DNA of 64,000 nt from Pseudomonas sp. ICMP 561 (GTDB lineage Bacteria > Pseudomonadota > Gammaproteobacteria > Pseudomonadales > Pseudomonadaceae), in the NCBI RefSeq assembly GCF_002699985.1, contig NZ_LKBT01000006.1:1-64000 (forward strand), written 5' to 3'. A model generated the notes under the pieces. That model worked only from the letters and a program-made list of their open reading frames with translations. It was not told the DNA's origin and did no database searches. Below are positions 1 through 10,608 of this stretch, one piece after another. Position numbers and translations under genes: made by a program. Within the stretch, counting starts at the first letter, position 1, and the number at the start of each line of letters is the position of its first letter.

Positions 1-24
1 CAACATCACGTTGCTCGTTAGCGG

Positions 25-59
25 GAGGCGAATTCTACAGCGTTACAACCTGCTGTCAA
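25..59 (-). promoter_or_regulatory. Sigma-70 promoter P2 of an operon leaving the left edge
   Basis: Read on the minus strand, a perfect -35 TTGACA lies at 54-59 and a -10 TAGAAT at 32-37, with a 16-nt spacer. The -10 is followed by a GC-rich stretch (CGCCTCCCGC), the type of discriminator found at stringently controlled rRNA and tRNA promoters. No start codon with a convincing ribosome site follows before the edge. Transcription should begin near position 25 and run leftward. That the target is an rRNA operon is inferred. Confidence 0.7.
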
Positions 60-169
60 CTGCCTTTTTTCACCGCTTTCGATCAACTTCATCGAAGCCT
101 CTTCCGAGCCAACTGAATCGTCCAACTCATTGATTATCAAGGAGTTTTTCGTTCTGTCTGCGCCAGAAG

Positions 170-205
170 AGGTGCGAATTATAGAGAGATTAGAGAGGCC
201 GTCAA
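170..205 (-). promoter_or_regulatory. Sigma-70 promoter P1 of an operon leaving the left edge
   Basis: A second minus-strand promoter has -35 TTGACG at 200-205, a 16-nt spacer and a perfect -10 TATAAT at 178-183. An A/T-rich stretch upstream (about 210-235, inside the end of msrQ) could act as an UP element. Together with P2, about 146 bp downstream, it gives the tandem P1/P2 arrangement typical of rRNA operons. The -35 begins only nine bases from the msrQ stop, and no terminator is visible between them. Confidence 0.7.
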
Positions 206-213
206 CCCCTAAT

Positions 214-834
214 TCACGCTTTTGTTGGAACTTTTGCCTTCGCACCCATTACACGCGGGATTCGCCTCGCAATCATTGGGATCCTGAGACTCAGCAACAG
301 CACACCGATCACCGCATATAAAGACCACTCCTTCAGATCCGCTCTGACAATCCAGAACATATGCAGCAGGCCCAACCCCAAAATTACATAGATAAGCCGA
401 TGAAGTTTTTTCCAGCGACTCCCTAGCCGCCTCTGACTGTAGCGATTGGAGGTCACGGCCAAGGCCAGCAGGCATACAAAGGCAAGGCTGCCGACAATAA
501 TGTACGGACGCTTCACCAGCTCCACACCCAACTGCGACCAGTCCAGTCCCAATATGAAAACGGCGTACGCGCTCATGTGCATGAATACGTAAGCAAAGCA
601 CCAAAGCCCCAACTGGCGCCTGACAGCAATCCAGCCTGCCCACCCCGTCAATTTTTGCAGTGGCGTCATTGCCAGCGTAATCAGTAGCAATATCAGAGTG
701 CCCAGGCCGAGCCTGTCGACAAGCACCTTCCCAGGATCAGGCCCCAACGCAAAGATCCAGGCCTGATAAAGCCAGAGCACCGGTGCAACACATGCAGCCA
801 AAAAAACGCCGAAGCGCCAGATCGGGTAACGCAT
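214..834 (-). CDS. msrQ: Heme-binding membrane subunit MsrQ of the methionine sulfoxide reductase system
   Basis: MsrQ (formerly YedZ) is the inner-membrane b-type cytochrome that passes electrons from the quinone pool or flavin reductases to MsrP, which repairs oxidised methionine in periplasmic proteins. The 206-residue product is almost entirely hydrophobic, with about six membrane segments and histidines in the helices (for example in FMHMSAY and KKLHRLIY) suited to heme ligation. I chose the ATG at 834, which overlaps the msrP stop as TGATG and implies translational coupling. A TTG one codon upstream is less likely. The length fits the family. It is the second gene of the msrPQ operon. 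Confidence 0.95.
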   Translation of the reverse strand: MRYPIWRFGVFLAACVAPVLWLYQAWIFALGPDPGKVLVDRLGLGTLILLLITLAMTPLQKLTGWAGWIAVRRQLGLWCFAYVFMHMSAYAVFILGLDWSQLGVELVKRPYIIVGSLAFVCLLALAVTSNRYSQRRLGSRWKKLHRLIYVILGLGLLHMFWIVRADLKEWSLYAVIGVLLLSLRIPMIARRIPRVMGAKAKVPTKA

Positions 835-1847
835 CAATAATTCTTCCGCAAATCCAGGCCTGTATATAAGGAGGCAACCTCCTCCCCATACCCATTGAAC
901 ATTTCGGTCTGTCGCACATTCGGACTGAACAAGCCGCTCGGCAACCTGCGCTCATGTGCCTGCGTCCAACGAGGATGGTCGACGGTCGGGTTCACGTTGG
1001 CATAAAAGCCATATTCGTTAGCCGCGATACTTTGCCAGGTCGTCTTGGGCTGCTCACTGACCAGACTGATTCTCACAATGGACTTCACGCTTTTAAAACC
1101 GTACTTCCATGGCACGACCAAACGCAGCGGCGCACCGTTCTGGTTAGGCAGCTCACGCCCATACATGCCAACTGCAAGAATCGCCAGAGGATTCATTGCT
1201 TCGTCCAGTCTCAGCCCTTCAACATAAGGCCAGTCGATCAATGCAAAACCCGAACGTTGCCCCGGCATGGTCTTTGGGTCCTGCAGCGTTTCAAAACGGA
1301 TGTACTTCGCCTTGGCAGTAGGTTCGACCTGTTTGAGCAAAGCAGAGATTGGAAAACCAATCCAGGGAATGACCATCGACCAGGCTTCTACGCAACGCAG
1401 CCGATAAATGCGCTCTTCCAACTGATAGGGCTTCATGAAGTCTTCGAGCGCATAACGACCAGGCTTGCCGACTTCGCCATCGATGACGACAGTCCACGGC
1501 TCGGTTTTCAGCGACCCGGCATTCTGCGCAGGATCGCCCTTGTCGGTGCCAAACTCATAGAAGTTGTTGTAGTGCGTCGCGTCCTTGAAAGGGGTAATCG
1601 CTTCCCCCTTTACGTTGACCGCCTGCCACTTGGTGTCGGGAAGCTTCTCGGCAAACCAGCCAGGCGCCTTGCCAGGCTCAACATTCGGGTAAAGAGAAGG
1701 ATCGGCAGCACTCGCCCAGCGCGGCATGGCACTGACGGCCAACCCGGTAAGGGAAGCGCCCAAGAGGGCACGACGAGAGAGATAAATAGATTCGGGGGTA
1801 ACGTCCGACTCTTTGCAAGCGGACGCTGTTGGAATTTTGATTAGCAT
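834..1847 (-). CDS. msrP: Protein-methionine-sulfoxide reductase catalytic subunit MsrP
   Basis: MsrP (YedY) is a periplasmic molybdopterin enzyme that reduces methionine sulfoxide in envelope proteins damaged by hypochlorous acid or other oxidants. The 337-residue precursor begins with a twin-arginine signal: S24-R25-R26 followed by a hydrophobic stretch and an A-x-A-like site near residue 47. The sulfite-oxidase-like fold follows, with C152 in LRCVEAW as the expected molybdenum ligand. The start ATG at 1847 gives the full Tat leader. It is co-transcribed with msrQ, which takes its electrons from the membrane. Confidence 0.96.
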   Translation of the reverse strand: MLIKIPTASACKESDVTPESIYLSRRALLGASLTGLAVSAMPRWASAADPSLYPNVEPGKAPGWFAEKLPDTKWQAVNVKGEAITPFKDATHYNNFYEFGTDKGDPAQNAGSLKTEPWTVVIDGEVGKPGRYALEDFMKPYQLEERIYRLRCVEAWSMVIPWIGFPISALLKQVEPTAKAKYIRFETLQDPKTMPGQRSGFALIDWPYVEGLRLDEAMNPLAILAVGMYGRELPNQNGAPLRLVVPWKYGFKSVKSIVRISLVSEQPKTTWQSIAANEYGFYANVNPTVDHPRWTQAHERRLPSGLFSPNVRQTEMFNGYGEEVASLYTGLDLRKNY

Positions 1848-1910
1848 GATGACTCCACAATCCAGAGGAACTAATGCACCAATAGACTGTGGAGTATGGG
1901 GGAAATTACA

Positions 1911-2768
1911 TCATTCGCCCGTTTTGTGACGACGCAGGCGTAACAAATATTGAATAGGGCCGGATGCCGCATAAGCGAGGAATATCAGCAGCAAAATGCG
2001 CGGCGGGTCGCTGAACACGACAGCGAAGACCAGCACAACTGCCAGAATCGCGACAAACGGCACACGCCCTTTCAGGTCCAGCTCTTTAAAGCTGTTGTAC
2101 TTGATGTTGCTGACCATCAGCATGCCCGCCGCGGCGACCAGCAAGGCCACCAGAAATGACAGCTTGGAGCCCTGAATGCCGTAATCGCTGAACGCCCAGA
2201 CCGTACCGGCAACAACGCCCGCCGCAGCAGGACTCGCCAGACCGATGAAATAGCGTTTGTCAGCCTTGCCAACCATGGTATTGAAACGCGCCAGACGCAA
2301 CGCTGCACCTGCCACATAGATGAAGGCGACCATCCAGCCGACCTTGCCCATGTCCCCCAATGCCCAGCCAAAAGCCAGGAGCGCCGGAGCGACACCAAAT
2401 GCGACCATGTCGGACAGAGAGTCGTACTCCGCGCCGAACGCACTCTGGGTATTGGTCATGCGTGCCACGCGGCCATCTAGACCGTCGAGCACCATGGCGA
2501 CGAAAATGGCGATTGCGGCAAAAGCAAAATACTTGCTCGCCCCGGCGCTGTCCCCTGCCGCCAAAGCGCTCTGTGCGCTCATGGAGCTGATAATGGAATA
2601 AAAGCCGGCGAACAGGTTCGCAGTGGTAAACAGATTGGGCAGCAGATAGATACCGCGATGCCGGACCTTACGGCCTTCGGCATCATGCCCTTCTTCAATG
2701 TGCTCATCGATCGGTAGCAGGCTTTCGGCGTCAGAGGCCTTGTTTGGCTCTTCAGGACGTTCGCTCAT
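1911..2768 (-). CDS. pssA: CDP-diacylglycerol--serine O-phosphatidyltransferase
   Basis: This enzyme makes phosphatidylserine from CDP-diacylglycerol and serine, the first step to phosphatidylethanolamine. The 285-residue protein is an integral membrane member of the CDP-alcohol phosphatidyltransferase family. The diagnostic D-G-x2-A-R-x8-G-x3-D-x3-D signature runs from D98 to D120. An acidic, soluble N-terminal 35 residues precedes about seven to eight membrane helices. It lies downstream of ilvC on the same strand, but a strong terminator at 2871-2901 separates the two, so it probably has its own promoter. Confidence 0.95.
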   Translation of the reverse strand: MSERPEEPNKASDAESLLPIDEHIEEGHDAEGRKVRHRGIYLLPNLFTTANLFAGFYSIISSMSAQSALAAGDSAGASKYFAFAAIAIFVAMVLDGLDGRVARMTNTQSAFGAEYDSLSDMVAFGVAPALLAFGWALGDMGKVGWMVAFIYVAGAALRLARFNTMVGKADKRYFIGLASPAAAGVVAGTVWAFSDYGIQGSKLSFLVALLVAAAGMLMVSNIKYNSFKELDLKGRVPFVAILAVVLVFAVVFSDPPRILLLIFLAYAASGPIQYLLRLRRHKTGE

Positions 2769-2870
2769 AGACTTTACCTTGCAACGGTGTGGAAAGTTTC
2801 GACAGATGCTTGCGACGAGTGTTCGTCTGCAAACGATGCAGCTTTATACCAGAAGCGTCTGCGCATAACG

Positions 2871-2901
2871 AAAAAACGCGGCCAATTGGCCGCGTTTTTT
2901 C
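2871..2901 (-). terminator. Intrinsic terminator after ilvC
   Basis: A near-perfect palindrome (AACGCGGCCAATTGGCCGCGTT) is flanked by A6 and T6, so it would work in both directions. It ends the ilvIHC transcript before pssA. Confidence 0.9.
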
Positions 2902-2926
2902 TAGCGCAGAGCTATGTCGCGGGGAC

Positions 2927-3955
<1,029 letters not shown>

Positions 3956-3990
3956 TTATCGTGGCCTTCAGGCCATTTTGCAAAATGAGA

Positions 3991-4482
3991 TTAGATGCTC
4001 AGCACTTTGTCGCCACGGGCAATGCCCGTCACGCCGCTGCGTACTGTTTCCAGGATTGCGGCAGTGCCGATGGCCTGAATGAAGCTGTCCAGCTTGTCGC
4101 TCGTACCGGTCAGTTGCACGGTATAAACGCTGGCTGACACATCAACGATTTGCCCGCGGAAGATATCCGTGGTGCGCTTGATCTCGGCGCGCTGGGCGCC
4201 CGTAGCCTTGACCTTGATGAGCATCAGTTCACGCTCGATGTGAGCGCTCTCCGACAGATCAACCAGTTTGACTACTTCGACCAGCTTGTTGAGGTTTTTG
4301 GTGATCTGCTCGATCACCTCATCCTGGCCGACAGTGGTCAGCGTCAGACGCGACAGGGTCGGGTCTTCAGTCGGGGCCACGGTCAGGCTTTCGATGTTGT
4401 AGTTGCGCTGCGAAAACAGGCCGACGACGCGAGACAGTGCACCCGGTTCGTTTTCCAGCAAAAGGGAAATGATGTGCCGCAT
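3991..4482 (-). CDS. ilvH: Acetolactate synthase small (regulatory) subunit
   Basis: This is the regulatory subunit of acetohydroxyacid synthase. It binds valine through its N-terminal ACT domain and stimulates the large subunit. The 163-residue protein starts MRHIISLLLENEPGALSRV, the usual ACT-domain start, so I place the start at 4482. A longer reading from 4512 would add ten unrelated residues and overlap ilvI. Only two bases separate it from the ilvI stop, so the two subunits are translationally coupled. The C-terminal domain (from about residue 80) matches the conserved ALS_ss_C region. Confidence 0.96.
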   Translation of the reverse strand: MRHIISLLLENEPGALSRVVGLFSQRNYNIESLTVAPTEDPTLSRLTLTTVGQDEVIEQITKNLNKLVEVVKLVDLSESAHIERELMLIKVKATGAQRAEIKRTTDIFRGQIVDVSASVYTVQLTGTSDKLDSFIQAIGTAAILETVRSGVTGIARGDKVLSI

Positions 4483-4484
4483 GA

Positions 4485-6209
4485 TTAAGTCCGCTCCGTC
4501 TTGCTGAGCCACATATCGCGCATGGAGCCGTCTTTGATCTGCATCGGGTAAACGTGCTCGGTGACGTCAACCTGGATATCGATGAACACCAGACGGTCCG
4601 TCATGGCGAACGCTTCTTCCATCTTCGGCTTCAAATCTTTCAGATCAGTGATCTTCATACCGACATGGCCATAAGCTTCGACCAGTTTCACGAAGTCAGG
4701 CAGCGACTCCATATAGGAGTGCGAGTGACGACCGCTGTAGCTCATGTCCTGCCACTGACGGACCATGCCGAGCACGCCGTTGTTAAGCAGGATGATTTTC
4801 ACAGGCAGACCGTACTGCAAGCAGGTCGACAGCTCCTGGATATTCATCTGGATACTGCCTTCACCCGTTACACACGCAACATGCGCTTCTGGGAAGCTCA
4901 GCTTGACACCCATCGCAGCCGGGAAGCCAAAGCCCATGGTGCCCAGACCGCCAGAGTTGATCCAGCGATTAGGCTTGTTGAAGCGGTAGTACTGCGCAGC
5001 AAACATCTGGTGCTGACCAACATCGGACGTCACGAAGGCATCGCCATTGGTCACTTCGCAAAGGGTCTCGATGACTTTCTGCGGCTTGATGACGCTGCCG
5101 TCGCCCGGGTTGTACGGGAACAGATCACGATCACCACGCCATTCGTCAATCTGCTTCCACCAGCTGGCAACCAGCGCTTTGTCTGGCAGCTCGCCGATTT
5201 CCTTGAGGGTCGCGACCATTTCAGTCAGAACGCTCTCAACCGGCCCCACGATAGGCACATCAGCCTTGATGGTTTTGGAGATGGAAGCCGGGTCGATATC
5301 GATGTGAATGATCTTGGCATTCGGGCAGAACTTCGCCGCGCCGTTGATCACACGGTCATCGAAACGCGCGCCAACAGCCAGGATCACGTCAGCGTGGTGC
5401 ATCGCCAGGTTGGCGGTGTAGCTGCCGTGCATACCCAGCATGCCGACAAACTGACGATCCATGCCTGGATAACATCCAAGACCCATCAGGGTGTTGGTCA
5501 CGGGAGCGTTGAGCTTTTGCGCCAACTCGGTCAGCGGCTCGGAGCCATTGCCCATGATCACGCCGCCACCGGCATAAATGATCGGACGCTTGGCCGCCAG
5601 CAGCATTTCGACTGCCTTGCGGATCTGGCCTGAGTGACCACGAACAGCCGGGCTGTAAGAGCGCAGCTTGGCTTTCTTGGGGAATACGTATTCGAACTTC
5701 TCGGCCGGGTTGGTCATATCCTTCGGAATATCGACAACCACGGGACCGGGACGACCGGACTGCGCCAGGTAGAAAGCCTTTTTCAGCACTTCAGGGATTT
5801 CCGACGGATGCTTGATCATGAAGCTGTGCTTCACGATCGGCCGGGAAATACCGATCATGTCGGTTTCCTGGAATGCATCGGTGCCGACCAGTGTGCTTGC
5901 GACCTGACCGGACAGCACGACCATTGGAATCGAGTCCATATAAGCCGTGGCGATACCGGTGATTGCATTGGTAGCACCTGGACCTGAAGTGACCAGTACC
6001 ACACCGGCCTTGCCGGTAGCGCGCGCATAACCGTCAGCCATGTGCGTCGCCGCTTGTTCGTGACGAACAAGAATGTGGTTCACGGCAGGCTCTTTGAACA
6101 GGGCGTCGTAAATGTGCAGGAGGGCACCGCCTGGGTACCCGTAGATATGCTTAACGCCTTCGTCACGCAAAAAGCGGACGACCATTTCAGCGCCGGATAA
6201 GAGCTCCAC
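4485..6209 (-). CDS. ilvI: Acetolactate synthase large (catalytic) subunit
   Basis: This thiamine-diphosphate enzyme condenses two pyruvates, or pyruvate and 2-oxobutyrate, as the first common step of branched-chain amino-acid synthesis. The 574-residue protein has the three TPP-enzyme domains. The catalytic glutamate lies in [16 protein letters not shown], and the GDG-type TPP-binding motif appears as GEGSIQMN followed by the conserved LNN. I prefer the GTG at 6209 (MELLSGAEM), because AGAGGTG lies a few bases upstream. A GTG three codons earlier overlaps that ribosome site. A long leader (6210-6611) precedes the gene. Confidence 0.96.
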   Translation of the reverse strand: MELLSGAEMVVRFLRDEGVKHIYGYPGGALLHIYDALFKEPAVNHILVRHEQAATHMADGYARATGKAGVVLVTSGPGATNAITGIATAYMDSIPMVVLSGQVASTLVGTDAFQETDMIGISRPIVKHSFMIKHPSEIPEVLKKAFYLAQSGRPGPVVVDIPKDMTNPAEKFEYVFPKKAKLRSYSPAVRGHSGQIRKAVEMLLAAKRPIIYAGGGVIMGNGSEPLTELAQKLNAPVTNTLMGLGCYPGMDRQFVGMLGMHGSYTANLAMHHADVILAVGARFDDRVINGAAKFCPNAKIIHIDIDPASISKTIKADVPIVGPVESVLTEMVATLKEIGELPDKALVASWWKQIDEWRGDRDLFPYNPGDGSVIKPQKVIETLCEVTNGDAFVTSDVGQHQMFAAQYYRFNKPNRWINSGGLGTMGFGFPAAMGVKLSFPEAHVACVTGEGSIQMNIQELSTCLQYGLPVKIILLNNGVLGMVRQWQDMSYSGRHSHSYMESLPDFVKLVEAYGHVGMKITDLKDLKPKMEEAFAMTDRLVFIDIQVDVTEHVYPMQIKDGSMRDMWLSKTERT

Positions 6210-6611
6210 GTTGTTCACCTCTAAAACGCCAGAATACCGTCCACAAACGAGGACGGGTCTTAATAGGTTTTACTGCCAAGCAGAGCATGAGCGACGGTGG
6301 TCGCCGACTACGTCAGCACTGACTGAGCAAGTATTGGGTAACCCCTGAGTGTTTCGGGGCGTTCCCACCCAGCGCGAGGTAACGCGTTGCGGGTGTTACA
6401 GGTCGGCGCGGGTGTGCGCCTCATGATCTACCGAGATGGTCTGCTTCTGGCAGTCCCTTCACAGCGAACTTTGGATTGTTGTGATTCGCCTGCCCCAAGT
6501 CAAGTCATCCGTGAGCTTTCTTCCAATTAACCGCACCAAAGTGCGCCGGATAAGGTCATGAAGGCGGCCTTGTGATAGTTTTCAGGACAAACGTACCTGG
6601 AAGGAAGCAGC
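6210..6611. promoter_or_regulatory. ilvIH leader and divergent promoter region
   Basis: This 400-bp noncoding region separates ilvI (minus) from the DUF4124 gene (plus). On the ilvI strand it contains several short inverted repeats, including CCGTCC/GGACGG near 6235-6255 and CCCC/GGGG near 6340-6360. It also holds a 38-codon open frame (6308-6424) whose last codons read Pro-Ile-Leu-Ala-Gln-Ser-Val-Leu-Thr. No canonical intrinsic terminator with a T-run is visible. Control of ilvIH by this leader is a suggestion only. Confidence 0.4.
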
Positions 6612-7040
6612 ATGCGTTGCATGATTATCGCCGCCATAGTTGCGCTGGCTCTCGGCACAACCGCCCAAGCGGCTCAGATTTATAAATGGGTCGACGACCA
6701 GGGCGTGACCCATTTCGATGCTCAGCCCCCCGCAGGGCGACAAACCCAGCAGATCGATACCCAGAAACCGCCCGCCGTGCCCACAACCGGCAACTCAAAG
6801 GCAGCAATTGACGAAGAGGCAGAGCAGCGGGCTGTCGATGACGTGGTCAAGAAGAAAATCACTCAGGAAGAGGGTCGACGCGCCGAGGATTGCAAGATTC
6901 TAAGGACCAATCTTTCCCAGCTACAGAACAATCCTCGCGTGCGGGAACAGGTTGAGGGTGGGCTGAAACGCCTTTCGGAAGATGAACGGCAGGTGCGTAT
7001 TACCGAGACCCAGCAGGCGATTAAAGATTATTGCCTTTAA
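6612..7040 (+). CDS. DUF4124 domain-containing exported protein
   Basis: A 142-residue exported protein of unknown function. A signal peptide (residues 1 to about 20, ending AQAA) is followed by the DUF4124 motif IYKWVDDQGVTHF and a proline-rich stretch, typical of this family of small periplasmic proteins. The C-terminal half is charged and probably helical (coiled coil, about residues 65-140). The ATG at 6612 has a GGAAGGA ribosome site six bases upstream. It is monocistronic and divergent from ilvI. DUF4124 proteins are common in Pseudomonas and have no agreed role. Confidence 0.85.
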   Translation: MRCMIIAAIVALALGTTAQAAQIYKWVDDQGVTHFDAQPPAGRQTQQIDTQKPPAVPTTGNSKAAIDEEAEQRAVDDVVKKKITQEEGRRAEDCKILRTNLSQLQNNPRVREQVEGGLKRLSEDERQVRITETQQAIKDYCL

Positions 7041-7063
7041 ACCTGCCGGGCCTGAGGCATGAA

Positions 7064-7393
7064 TTACCGGTTCTGGCTGATCAACTGATCAAACTGCGCA
7101 AGCAACTGCTGCAACGGCCGGGTTTCGCGCTGGCGGGTGGCGTAGACCATCTCGGCCATTTCCAGGATGCCTGAGGCATTCGGCAGCGGCAGGTCATTCT
7201 CAAGAATGAGCTTCATTCTTGGCAGGAAAATCCATTGCAGCCATTGCTCGAACTCCAGCGTATCGACACAAAACGGTTCGCCACTGGAGAGCGCCTCTTC
7301 ACTGGGCGGTAGATCGCTCCACCAACCCAATGCCCGCAACTCGCGCTCGATCAGCAGCAAATGCTCGGCCACTTCAGGAAAGCGCTGATCCAT
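7064..7393 (-). CDS. yqcC: YqcC family protein (DUF446)
   Basis: A 109-residue cytosolic protein of the YqcC/DUF446 family, recognisable from the PRMKLILENDLPLPNAS region and the conserved W and F residues around 45-60. Its function is unknown; it is predicted to be all-helical. The ATG at 7393 overlaps the stop of lpoP (TGATG), so the genes are co-translated. A TTG one codon upstream is possible but less likely. Its position as the last gene of the mrcB-lpoP-yqcC set implies shared transcription, not necessarily a role in cell-wall synthesis. Confidence 0.85.
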   Translation of the reverse strand: MDQRFPEVAEHLLLIERELRALGWWSDLPPSEEALSSGEPFCVDTLEFEQWLQWIFLPRMKLILENDLPLPNASGILEMAEMVYATRQRETRPLQQLLAQFDQLISQNR

Positions 7394-8127
7394 CAAGCGC
7401 CGACCTTGGCTTTCTGACGAGCCAGGGCTGCACCGGACGCATCGCCCTGCTTCTCACGTGCCTGAGCGATGATCTCCCACAGGCTGGCCTGCAGACTTGG
7501 GCGACCATTGGCGTAAGTCAGACCACGACGCGCCAGTTGCTCGGCCTGAGCGGAATCGCCCTGAGCCAGTCGCACTTGTGCCAGTCGATAGATAACTTGC
7601 GGCTCCCGAGGAGCAACACGTTGCGCACGCTCAAGGCTCGAAGACGCGCCATTGAGGTCGCCGCCGTTCTGCTGCTGCTGAGCGGTGGTCAACAGCGCCA
7701 GGACCGGGCCATCAAGTTGTTCATCGGCAGACAAGCCGCTACCGGAAGACGGGATGCCACTTGGCGCACTGGACGCAGGCATGTTGTAAGTGTTGCTGGT
7801 AACCGGTGCGCTGACCGACGAAGTGTCGATCGGCGGACTGACGCTGATCGGAGCCTGCCCAGCCGGAGCAGCATACGTATCGATAGGTGCGGAACTACCG
7901 CCACCGCCACCCGGAATCATGACCACGACGCCAGAATCCTGCGGTACGGACTGAGCTTGCGCAGGCGCCTGAGCAACGCTTGCCCGAGAAGCGCCGTTGC
8001 GCGACACGCGCTCGCTATTGGAAACCTTCGAACCCGAATCCACCACGGGAATCGAGCCACGTTCTACGCTGGCACAACCATTGAGCAGAGCAACAGCTGT
8101 CAACGCTGGTATTAACCACTTGTTCAC
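7393..8127 (-). CDS. lpoP: PBP1b-activating TPR lipoprotein LpoP
   Basis: A 244-residue outer-membrane lipoprotein. The signal peptide ends in LLNGC with the lipidated cysteine at C18. It is followed by a long Ser/Pro/Ala-rich linker (about 20-145) and a C-terminal tetratricopeptide-repeat domain (about 150-240: 'ALLTTAQQQQNGGDLNGASS', 'PQVIYRLAQVRLAQGD'). In P. aeruginosa the lipoprotein encoded beside PBP1b, LpoP, activates that synthase. This gene has the same place and architecture, so the name rests on family and context. The GTG start at 8127 has GAGGA six bases upstream. It lies 30 bp after mrcB. Confidence 0.85.
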   Translation of the reverse strand: MNKWLIPALTAVALLNGCASVERGSIPVVDSGSKVSNSERVSRNGASRASVAQAPAQAQSVPQDSGVVVMIPGGGGGSSAPIDTYAAPAGQAPISVSPPIDTSSVSAPVTSNTYNMPASSAPSGIPSSGSGLSADEQLDGPVLALLTTAQQQQNGGDLNGASSSLERAQRVAPREPQVIYRLAQVRLAQGDSAQAEQLARRGLTYANGRPSLQASLWEIIAQAREKQGDASGAALARQKAKVGA

Positions 8128-8157
8128 TTTAGATCCTCTTTGGGGCGCTCAATTAAT

Positions 8158-10479
8158 CTAGTTCAGCCAACCCTTGACCCAATCCATCACTTCCTGGGCC
8201 GGAGCCGCAGGCCCACCACAAGCAGCGCCGGGGGCAGGTTCACTGCCGCGAATATACGGCATCTGCACGGCGTTCGGGCAACCGGCATCGGATCCCTCGC
8301 CTGTCGCGGCATTGACCCACACCTGCACGACGTTATCAGGCTGCGCCATGTCCAGCGGCAGCGGATCAGCCTTGCTCATGAAACTGGTCCAGACCTGCAA
8401 CGCACCGGTTGCACCGGTAAACGGCGTTTTGCCGTTGTCATCGCGACCCAGCCACACCACCGCCAGCAGATCCTGACTGAACCCGGCAAACCAGCTGTCG
8501 CGGGAATCGTTGGTCGTCCCGGACTTACCTGCAAGATTCAGCGAGCTTGGCAATACGTTGTAGACAGAGCGACCGGTACCTTCGCGCATCACCCGCTGCA
8601 TCGCATTTTGCAGAAGATAGATCGAGCCCGGATCGAAGCGCTGCTGAATCTGGAACGGGTAACGCTTGAGCGGCTCACCTTCAGCAGTCAGCACGCTGCG
8701 GATACCGCGCATCGGCGTGTTGAAACCGCCGTTCGCGATGGTCTGGAACATCGTTGCAACCTGGATCGGACTCAACGCACCGGCACCCAGCAACATCGAC
8801 GGATACGCAGGCCAATCAACGTCAACACCCAGTTTGCCGATGGTTTTGAATACGTTCGGCACACCGACTTCCAGGCCGATTTTAGCGCTGGACAGGTTGT
8901 AGGAATGCGCCAGGCCCTGATACAGGAAAATATTACCGTGAGCCTTGTGATCGAAGTTTTGCGGCTTCCATATCTGGCCGTCGGCACCCTTGACCTGGAA
9001 TGGCTCATCGGCCACCCAACTGGTCAACGTGTACTTGCTCGGACGCTCAAGGGCGGTGAGGTAGATGGACGGCTTCACCAATGAGCCAATCGGTCGTACT
9101 GCATCAATGGCCCGGTTGAAACCGGCATAACCTGCCTTGCGGCTACCGATCAGCGCCTGAACCTCACCTGTTTCCGGGTTGGTCACGACCATGGCAGCTT
9201 CAACGTCGTCTACACCCTTACGACCCGACAGACGCTTGAACGTCTCGCTCATGGCCGACTCGGACTTCATCTGCAGGATTGGATCAAAGCTGGTGAAGAT
9301 GCGCAGACCTTCTTCAGTCAAGTCTTCGTCGCGATAGTCTTCGCGCAGTTGGCGTTTGACCAGATCGAGGAAGCCCGGGAAGGAGCTGTCGGCCAGGCTA
9401 CCGGTCTTGGTCACGCCCAGAGGCATCTTCTTGGCTGCCGCTACTACTTCAGCCGTGGCCACGCCCTGTTGTTCAAGCAAGTCGAGCACCAGATTACGTC
9501 GCTCAAGGGCACGTTCCGGGTTACGACGCGGGTTGTAATAGGAAGGCCCTTTGACCAGACCGACCAACAACGCGACCTGATGCAACTTGAGCTCTGACAA
9601 CGGCTGGCTGAAGAAATACTGACTGGCAAGGCCAAAGCCGTGCACCGCGCGCTGACCGTCCTGACCGACGAACACCTCGTTGAGGTAAGCCTCAAGGATT
9701 TCCTGCTTGCTGTAATGGATCTCCAGCAACACAGCCATCATGGCTTCGGTCAGTTTGCGGGTCAGGCTGCGCTCATTGGTCAGGTAGAAGTTCTTGACCA
9801 ACTGTTGCGTCAGCGTACTCCCACCCTGACGCATCTGCCCGGCAGAGGCATTGATCCAGAATGCACGGGCAATCGACTTGGGCGACACGCCAAAGTGATG
9901 GTAGAAATCGCGATCTTCAACGGTTACAAGTGTATCAAGCAGATACGGTGGAGCCTGATCGAGCTTGATCAGGATCCGGTCTTCGAGATTCTTCGGGTAC
10001 AGCCCACCGATCATCAGCGGTTCCAGACGGGCAACTGCCAGCTTGGCGCCATTGGCCGAAGAAAGGTCCGCAACATAGTCGCCGGAGAAACGGACACGGA
10101 TCTGCTGGGCAGGATCGGTGCCTTCATAGAACTGAAAACCCCGGGTATTAAGGTCTACGGTATTGCCGCTCACAGCAGCTGCGCCCGGACCATTGGCAAC
10201 GCTTTCGCGCCGATAACCCAGCGCATCAAGCTCAATCAGGAAGTCATCCTTGCTCAGCTTCTGCCCGACAAACAGCTCCAGAGGCCGCGCATATACTTTG
10301 GCCGGAATCATCCAGCGCTTGCCGGAAAACTTCTCTTGAACGATGGCATCAAGGTAAATGGCGAAGCCAGCCAGCACGACGAGCCCGACAATGCCGAGCT
10401 TCAACCCCCAGCCTAACCAGGTACGAAGTCCGCCAGAGGCAGGTTTTTTTGCTTTGCGAGAGGATCGAGTACGAGTCAT
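8158..10479 (-). CDS. mrcB: Penicillin-binding protein 1B, bifunctional peptidoglycan synthase
   Basis: A class A PBP that polymerises lipid II and cross-links the stem peptides. The 773-residue protein has a basic cytoplasmic tail and one membrane anchor (about 23-45), then a UB2H domain (about 65-150). The glycosyltransferase domain has catalytic E188 in VEDRDF and the RQGGSTLTQQ motif at 218-227. The transpeptidase domain has S466-L-V-K469, S526-Y-N528 and K652-S-G-T655. All catalytic motifs are intact. The downstream lpoP encodes its likely activator. The gene is also called ponB. Confidence 0.97.
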   Translation of the reverse strand: MTRTRSSRKAKKPASGGLRTWLGWGLKLGIVGLVVLAGFAIYLDAIVQEKFSGKRWMIPAKVYARPLELFVGQKLSKDDFLIELDALGYRRESVANGPGAAAVSGNTVDLNTRGFQFYEGTDPAQQIRVRFSGDYVADLSSANGAKLAVARLEPLMIGGLYPKNLEDRILIKLDQAPPYLLDTLVTVEDRDFYHHFGVSPKSIARAFWINASAGQMRQGGSTLTQQLVKNFYLTNERSLTRKLTEAMMAVLLEIHYSKQEILEAYLNEVFVGQDGQRAVHGFGLASQYFFSQPLSELKLHQVALLVGLVKGPSYYNPRRNPERALERRNLVLDLLEQQGVATAEVVAAAKKMPLGVTKTGSLADSSFPGFLDLVKRQLREDYRDEDLTEEGLRIFTSFDPILQMKSESAMSETFKRLSGRKGVDDVEAAMVVTNPETGEVQALIGSRKAGYAGFNRAIDAVRPIGSLVKPSIYLTALERPSKYTLTSWVADEPFQVKGADGQIWKPQNFDHKAHGNIFLYQGLAHSYNLSSAKIGLEVGVPNVFKTIGKLGVDVDWPAYPSMLLGAGALSPIQVATMFQTIANGGFNTPMRGIRSVLTAEGEPLKRYPFQIQQRFDPGSIYLLQNAMQRVMREGTGRSVYNVLPSSLNLAGKSGTTNDSRDSWFAGFSQDLLAVVWLGRDDNGKTPFTGATGALQVWTSFMSKADPLPLDMAQPDNVVQVWVNAATGEGSDAGCPNAVQMPYIRGSEPAPGAACGGPAAPAQEVMDWVKGWLN

Positions 10480-10608
10480 GGCGGCGGATTATACGCACTT
10501 TGCCGGGGTTCGAAAGACACCCTTACCGGAGGTTTGCAGCCTCGCGCCAAGCGGCCATAATGCCCACCTTGAAGCATTTAATGAAACATCACTATTGAAG
10601 GATCGTCC

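Noticed and set aside
18..245. Open frames on both strands in the first 320 bp
   Set aside because: The region is two tandem promoters; frames lack ribosome sites and family resemblance.
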